DNA of 64,000 bases, taken from contig DS999533.1 in the NCBI GenBank assembly GCA_000158135.1, positions 217,118-281,117 on the forward strand, given 5' to 3'. Shown here piece by piece: positions 59,924-64,000 of this stretch. Position 1 is the stretch's first letter. Each line of letters starts with the position of its first letter. Made by a program: the position numbers and the translations under genes. This DNA comes from Rhodobacteraceae bacterium KLH11 (lineage in GTDB: Bacteria; Pseudomonadota; Alphaproteobacteria; Rhodobacterales; Rhodobacteraceae). The notes beneath the pieces were generated by a model. It did no database searches. It was not told the origin of the DNA and saw nothing but the letters and a program-made list of their open reading frames with translations.

Positions 59924-60166
59924 ACAAACAGGTTTAAGCCGCCGCTCAGATCGAATGCTTTGGCAATAGCCCAACAACTGCATCCGGATCATAAGTTCTG
60001 GCTCAACCGAAGGGCGACCAAGCGAGCTATAGGATTGTGCCAGAAGTGGGCGGACTTCCGACAAATCAAGGAACCGATCAATCTCACGCAAAGGATGATC
60101 GGCAGGAACAAACTCTTCAATCGAGAATTCGTAAAACAGCGCGCCTTGCGCCATCCACCAGCGCAA
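59924..60166 (-). pseudogene. IS1182-like transposase, N-terminal fragment
   Basis: The frame ALFYEFSIEEFVPADHPLRE, then IDRFLDLSEVRP and GRPSVEPELMIRMQLLGYCQ, is the DUF772 N-terminal region of IS1182-type transposases. It stops at SERRL where it joins the ferredoxin remnant. The catalytic part is absent. Confidence 0.7.
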
Positions 60167-60549
60167 CCAGCTGCCTGTCCACTTCCACGTATTGCTCCTT
60201 CAGAGCCGCGCGGGCGTGCAGCGTTGTAACCACTGCTAATTCCAATACAGGATTGCCTTCAGCCAGTTCTCGTATGCGGGCTTCATATTCCCCTTTGGAG
60301 ACCTTGCCCACCTTTTAGGCCGAAATAGCGCAGGACGCCGCGGGTCGAAAGCTCCAGATTGATCACAGCTTGTTGCAGGGATTTTCGGGCGGTCAGTAAG
60401 ACGCGCATTTCCTGCGATGAAACCGATTTGCAATGCACCGGTCGGTACCAGCCCGTCTGCAGTAGTCGAGCGATGCCCTCGGCATCGCGCTGGTCAGTCT
60501 TGATGGGCATGGCCTTAAGAACACTTTTAACCTGACGGGTTTTCATCAT
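60165..60549 (-). pseudogene. IS110-family transposase fragment, frameshifted
   Basis: The first frame has RQVKSVLKAMPIKTDQRDAE, then TGWYRPVHCKS and LLTARKSLQQAVINLE. After LKGG the similarity moves to another frame as KVSKGEYEARIRELAEGNPV to about 60165. This is the RuvC-like DEDD half of an IS110 transposase. The C-terminal transposase-20 domain is missing. Confidence 0.7.
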
Positions 60550-60866
60550 ACGAACCGCGACCATGCACTTCTCAGCTGTGGCTTCCACTTGGATTTCCGC
60601 AGTCCTTGCTCAAGCAATGCCAAAGCGTCAGCGGCTTCGGAAACCATTCGAGCCCTGAACCCCTTGCCCATAGCTAGATTTGGGGGTCCGTCGGGCATGC
60701 GCGCTGAATAAAGGTACTCTTCGAACGCTGTACCTTTGGGTGCGACGCGTTTTGTAACCACCTTTTCGCCATAGGGTCGACTGAAACGACACACCTTTCC
60801 GTCCGCGCCCACCCAACGGCTTAGGTAAAAGATCGGTAGATAGTGATGATCGACAGGATCACTCAT
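60549..60866 (-). pseudogene. DUF4238 protein, shortened and cut by IS110 debris
   Basis: The start MSDPVDHHYLPIFYLSRWVG followed by DGKVCRFSRPYGEKVVTKRV is typical of DUF4238 proteins. The later ADALALLEQG and RSAWSRFV pieces also belong to the family but appear closer together than normal, and the frame then ends at the IS110 junction. DUF4238 proteins are about 250-300 residues. Their function is unknown. Confidence 0.55.
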
Positions 60867-61233
60867 ATATAAGCCACCTGATTGTTACATCTGGTGATTG
60901 ATTCGACTGGAACCTGATCAAAGCCGTTCAGAGCACATCCGAGTATTGAACTGACCTACAGTCAAGGGTTACCAAACACCCGGTTCCACCGCTGACGCAC
61001 AATTTTCCTGACGGCTCGGCTACTACGATTCCTTTTGCATACATGTTCAGCTGCTTGGTCAAGTTTCTATAGTTAAATAGGCCCCAACTATGGTTTGGCC
61101 GTGTAGAAATCGCTTTGTAGAACTTCTACGGACCGACTTCAAATCGCGCGAAGTTTCAGATCCAGTTGTGAACGGTTGGACAATGGAAATGTTCTGTCAG
61201 AAATCTCAATAACGCGAAGGTCAAACCAGTTCG
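60867..61233. other. Non-coding stretch
   Basis: I see no gene, repeat or RNA here. The last 100 bases are A+T-rich and may hold the promoter of the secreted protein that follows. Confidence 0.5.
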
Positions 61234-61773
61234 ATGAATGTCTTTAGATTGTGTCTTTCTCTCACCTTGTGCCTAGCATTCGCCACGCCCGGATCAGCTG
61301 ACACCAGTTTATTGAAGCACTTTCTTAAGAGATGTGGTGAAGCCTATTTTACTGGCGAACAACTTAGTTTTCCAGACTTACCACCTTACGTAGCAGGAGA
61401 CGCGGAAGGCCGCAGATTTTTTGAGCTGACGAATGGGTACATACTTATCGCTACTTCTTATCCTGGTTTCGGTGTCGGCAATTGTGAAGTAAGTCTGGTT
61501 TTTCCGGACAAGTTGAATCGAAGCTTGCAGGACGAAATAGACGAGTTCCTGCAATGGGCGTCCGAGAAAAAAGCAGAAGGTGTACTGTATGACAAATCGT
61601 TCAAGAAAGATGATAGGCAAAGTTGGACGACCTACTATTTTCGCAACACAGAACTTCCAACCCAATGTTTGGTTTTGTACTTTGTGCAAGGGATAGACCA
61701 GTCGCCCCCTAAATTGGATCTAGTGTTTTGGAGAATTGAGGGCGCCAGATGCGGAGAATTTAACGACTCATGA
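61234..61773 (+). CDS. Secreted hypothetical protein
   Basis: The 179-residue protein has a signal peptide (MNVFRLCLSLTLCLAFATPG, cleavage near GSA-DT) and a mature domain with four cysteines (RCGEAY, GNCEVS, TQCLVLY, ARCGEF). No family is recognised. It resembles the module 2 secreted protein only in type (small, exported, Cys-containing), not visibly in sequence. It stands alone between debris regions. Confidence 0.65.
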   Translation: MNVFRLCLSLTLCLAFATPGSADTSLLKHFLKRCGEAYFTGEQLSFPDLPPYVAGDAEGRRFFELTNGYILIATSYPGFGVGNCEVSLVFPDKLNRSLQDEIDEFLQWASEKKAEGVLYDKSFKKDDRQSWTTYYFRNTELPTQCLVLYFVQGIDQSPPKLDLVFWRIEGARCGEFNDS

Positions 61774-61783
61774 ATTGTGTGGA

Positions 61784-61900
61784 TTAGGATCCTCGCCTTG
61801 CCAATGCGATGAGGCTGGCGTTAATCCGCAGATCTTCAACGGCGTAGCGCGCGGGCATTGCTCCGAGAACACCGCTTGGGTTCTTGATCGGCGTCAGGTG
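61784..61900 (-). pseudogene. RepC-like C-terminal tail, copy 1
   Basis: The frame LTPIKNPSGVLGAMPARYAV, then EDLRINASLIALARRGS and stop, matches the extreme C-terminus of plasmid replication protein RepC (pattern SPGGxLxxMxxRxxxxxLxLxxSLxAL). A related tail lies at 62306. The rest of the gene is missing. Confidence 0.55.
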
Positions 61901-62305
61901 GTGTCCCTTAAATGATCCTCGTCAAGCTGGACTGCGTTCCCGGAGGCGCCCACACTTTGCGGTACTCTCCAAAAACTCCATATGAGCGAAACACCACCGG
62001 CACTTGGTCGATCGCGTCATCAGGTAATCCCAGACCTCCGCCATACTTTTCAGCAAGCGCTCGTGTTCGAACGGCTTGAGGCGGGTCAGATGACTGCGCT
62101 CCCGCGGCGCACTGGGAGTTTGATCCGGTGGGGCAGAGGGCGCATCACCCTGCGCAGCCGGTTTCGATTGCATTTCCGGCCGGGCTTGCGATCTTGGGAT
62201 GGTCGGGATGGACACCCCTGCACATCCTTCGGCTCCTGGGGAGTGTCGGCCGACTTCGCGGCGCGTGCCATGATATTTCCGATCGCCTGCAGGCGTGCCT
62301 TGTCT
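61901..62305. other. Debris between two RepC tails
   Basis: A minus-strand frame (61922-62215) containing LKPFEHERLLKSMAEVWDYL is open but unrecognised, and Pro-rich sequence precedes it. I treat the stretch as probable pseudogene material without assignment. Confidence 0.4.
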
Positions 62306-62575
62306 TTACTGCTCACGATATCGATCCTCCGGCTCTCTCGATGTCCTGACACGCAGCGCGATGAGGCTGGCGTTGAGGCGCAGGGTATGAATTGCATGTC
62401 GCCTGGTCATCTCGACGAGGACGCCCCCGGGGGACCGGATGGGTGTCTCGGGATAAAAGCGGTTGCGATTGATCACCAGAATACACAACGCGGCTTTAGC
62501 ACCGCCCATTTCAGCGACAGCATCGTCATAGGCGGATCTGCGTATGCCGAGGAGTGCAAGTGTCGGGCGACACAT
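62306..62575 (-). pseudogene. RepC-like C-terminal region, copy 2
   Basis: The frame SAYDDAVAEMGGAKAALCIL, then IRSPGGVLVEMTRRHAIHTL and RLNASLIALR, matches the C-terminal 80 residues of plasmid RepC-type initiators. It is distinct from the intact RepC of this replicon and points to a second, dead replicon. No N-terminal DNA-binding part is found upstream; 62576-62868 shows nothing. Confidence 0.6.
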
Positions 62576-62868
62576 AGTTTTGCCTTTCAGAGATGCCTAA
62601 GCCATTGATTTAGGGTCATTCGATTTTCGATGGGTGCACGGGTTTTACCATTTACGACTCAAAGGCCTTCCATCACATTCGAGCAGCCGATCAAAATCTA
62701 GACTGAATTTTGATCGTCTTCTTCGGCGCAGATCGTAGGTAAATCTATCAAAATCTCGGCCAGTTCTTGTCTGACAAGCCTCAACCGTTCTGCCGATATC
62801 GCTTCGATACATCCCACCAATTCGAGTGCAACTGCGAGCATTGTGGGCCGTAGCCAGCGAATTGAGCT

Positions 62869-64000
62869 TCAACGACAACGTTTGGCTTCGTACTGCAAAT
62901 CCCTCAGAAAAGTAGCCCTCTCGTCGTCCCATCCCTGCGAAGTGCAGTTTTGAATGCCATTCAACTTGGACCAAAGGTGGTTTTGCCCGAGTATAGCAGC
63001 AGAGCCACATAGTTTATGCGCCGCTTGCCTATGCGCAATATCTAACTCTTTGGATTTATTTAGACTATCAATAAGATCAATAACCTCTTTGTTAAGCTCC
63101 TTGCAGGCTTCACGGAATTTGTCATCTCCAAAACGGATTCTAAAGTCGTTCTCTGGCTCTGTGATACCAACCCTTTGCGCCTTCACAACCTCAGCCAGTT
63201 CTGATTGTAAAGCAGCCAATGGAACGGGTTTAACCAGCAACCCTTGAAATTCAGCCGACCGTATGGCTTCGTGATCTTTAGGGGCGGCATGGGCCGTGAC
63301 TGCAATAGCTGGCAAACTGCGCCAGCTGACATTCAGTTCGCGAACTTTTCCGAGTGTTTCGATGCCATCAATTCCAGGCATGCTAATATCCAGAAGAAGT
63401 ACGTCGAAAGGCTCCACGCCGAGTCTTTCCAAGGCAGCATATCCATTTTCGGCTTCGGCGACCTCAAAGCCGATATCCGCAAGCATATCCGTCAAGATCA
63501 TCCGGTTGATTGCGTTGTCGTCCACCACCAACGCTTTCAAACCTTGTTGAAGGCTTGCCTCTGGCATTTCGGAAGTATCCAGTTCGTTCTCCATGTCAGA
63601 TCTGAATGCTGGCAGAGGCAGCCGCATGGAGAACAGGCTTCCCTCGCCGAGTACGCTGTCGGCGGAGATGTCACCTCCCATCGCCTCAGCCAATCTTTTG
63701 GTAATAGCCAGTCCTAATCCTGTTCCGCTTTTATCTCGCGCAAAGGCGGTATCGATCGTGACGAATTCATCGAAGATAACATCTAGGTATTCCGGCGATA
63801 TCCCCACCCCGGTATCTGCAATTCGAAACTCGACCAGGTCGTTGTGCCGAAGTCTTTCAACTTCGATAGTGACAGAGCCATCTCGCGTAAACTCGATTGC
63901 ATTGCCCAGGAGGTTCACCAGGCATTGCTGCAGCGCCGTTCTGTATCCAAGAACCTCGCAAAGCTCTTCAGATAGAACATCAACCTTCAGATCGTTGCCA
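62869..64000 (-). CDS. Hybrid sensor histidine kinase, C-terminal part (HATPase-REC-HPt), cut by window edge
   Basis: The frame is open from the window edge. It has the HATPase N-box LVNLLGNAIEFTRDGSV, G1 FRIADTGVGIS and G2 SGTGLGLAITKRLAEAMGG. A receiver domain follows (LKALVVDDNAINRMILTDML, phospho-Asp in DVLLLDISMPGIDG, Lys in GLLVKP). A C-terminal HPt domain has the phospho-His in RQAAHKLCGSAAILG. This is a multi-step phosphorelay kinase. Its sensor and HisKA domains lie beyond the window, so the signal is unknown. Confidence 0.88.
   Translation of the reverse strand, partial: GNDLKVDVLSEELCEVLGYRTALQQCLVNLLGNAIEFTRDGSVTIEVERLRHNDLVEFRIADTGVGISPEYLDVIFDEFVTIDTAFARDKSGTGLGLAITKRLAEAMGGDISADSVLGEGSLFSMRLPLPAFRSDMENELDTSEMPEASLQQGLKALVVDDNAINRMILTDMLADIGFEVAEAENGYAALERLGVEPFDVLLLDISMPGIDGIETLGKVRELNVSWRSLPAIAVTAHAAPKDHEAIRSAEFQGLLVKPVPLAALQSELAEVVKAQRVGITEPENDFRIRFGDDKFREACKELNKEVIDLIDSLNKSKELDIAHRQAAHKLCGSAAILGQNHLWSKLNGIQNCTSQGWDDERATFLRDLQYEAKRCR

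Noticed and set aside
1..64000. tRNA or rRNA genes
   Set aside because: I scanned for conserved tRNA and rRNA segments by eye and recognised none; a covariance search was not possible.

Overview
The window reads as part of a repABC plasmid or chromid of a marine alphaproteobacterium, most likely a Rhodobacterales (Roseobacter-group) member. The evidence is a complete minus-strand repA-repB-repC operon with its antisense RNA terminator and three copies of a GAGTTAACANNTGTTAACTC palindrome, plus a Roseobacter-style betaine/hydroxyproline catabolic region and many insertion-sequence and replicon remnants.

Layout. 1-6.4 kb: end of a Fic gene, repC/repB/repA, a parD antitoxin with a nonsense-mutated parE, and a tyrosine recombinase. 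6.5-35.3 kb: a block bounded by two near-identical, same-orientation IS6-family copies. Inside are an M48 peptidase, a resolvase/DDE-transposase pair, and three modules in which a small membrane or secreted protein precedes a protein with a variable N-terminal domain and an N-terminal Hint (intein-like) half. Only the third module is followed by a protein carrying the matching C-terminal Hint half (HTYIADG...VHN). That protein is a 3262-residue RTX/FG-GAP calcium-binding giant with a type I secretion-like C-terminus. Between modules lie broken genes (ArsR-type, GNAT, HEPN, RepA-type initiators), an AbiEii-type toxin pair and arrays of short repeats. Module 2 can be delimited exactly: removing 15652-18364 (element plus one 9-bp repeat) restores an uninterrupted GNAT reading frame, so it moved as a discrete element.

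33-35.7 kb is a junkyard of fragments (IS66 tnpB, traG/virD4, thermonuclease, altronate dehydratase). 35.9-45.2 kb is a terpenoid locus: a HAD-terpene cyclase fusion resembling bacterial drimenol synthases, farnesyl diphosphate synthase, and the mevalonate operon mvaA-idi-hcs-mvk-pmk-mvd, with overlapping genes from mvaA to mvd. It could carry acetyl-CoA-derived precursors to a drimane-type sesquiterpenoid. This is unusual because most alphaproteobacteria use the MEP route.

45.4-59.7 kb is a higher-GC quaternary-amine region: a GlxA/GbdR-like regulator, a non-pyrrolysine MttB-family methyltransferase, BCCT and ProVWX-type transporters, a GntR/FCD regulator, and a DapA-like lyase, aldehyde dehydrogenase and DAO-type oxidase. 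These last three match the logic of hydroxyproline (betaine) breakdown to 2-oxoglutarate. The enolase-superfamily epimerase and a ferredoxin-type reductase of that route survive only as fragments. 59.7-62.6 kb holds further debris (IS1182, IS110, DUF4238, two RepC tails) and one secreted hypothetical protein. The window ends in a hybrid sensor kinase (HATPase-REC-HPt) truncated at the edge.

The most novel content is the split-Hint arrangement: mobile effector-HintN modules beside one HintC-RTX carrier. This suggests, but does not prove, exchangeable effectors processed by or joined to a secreted giant protein.
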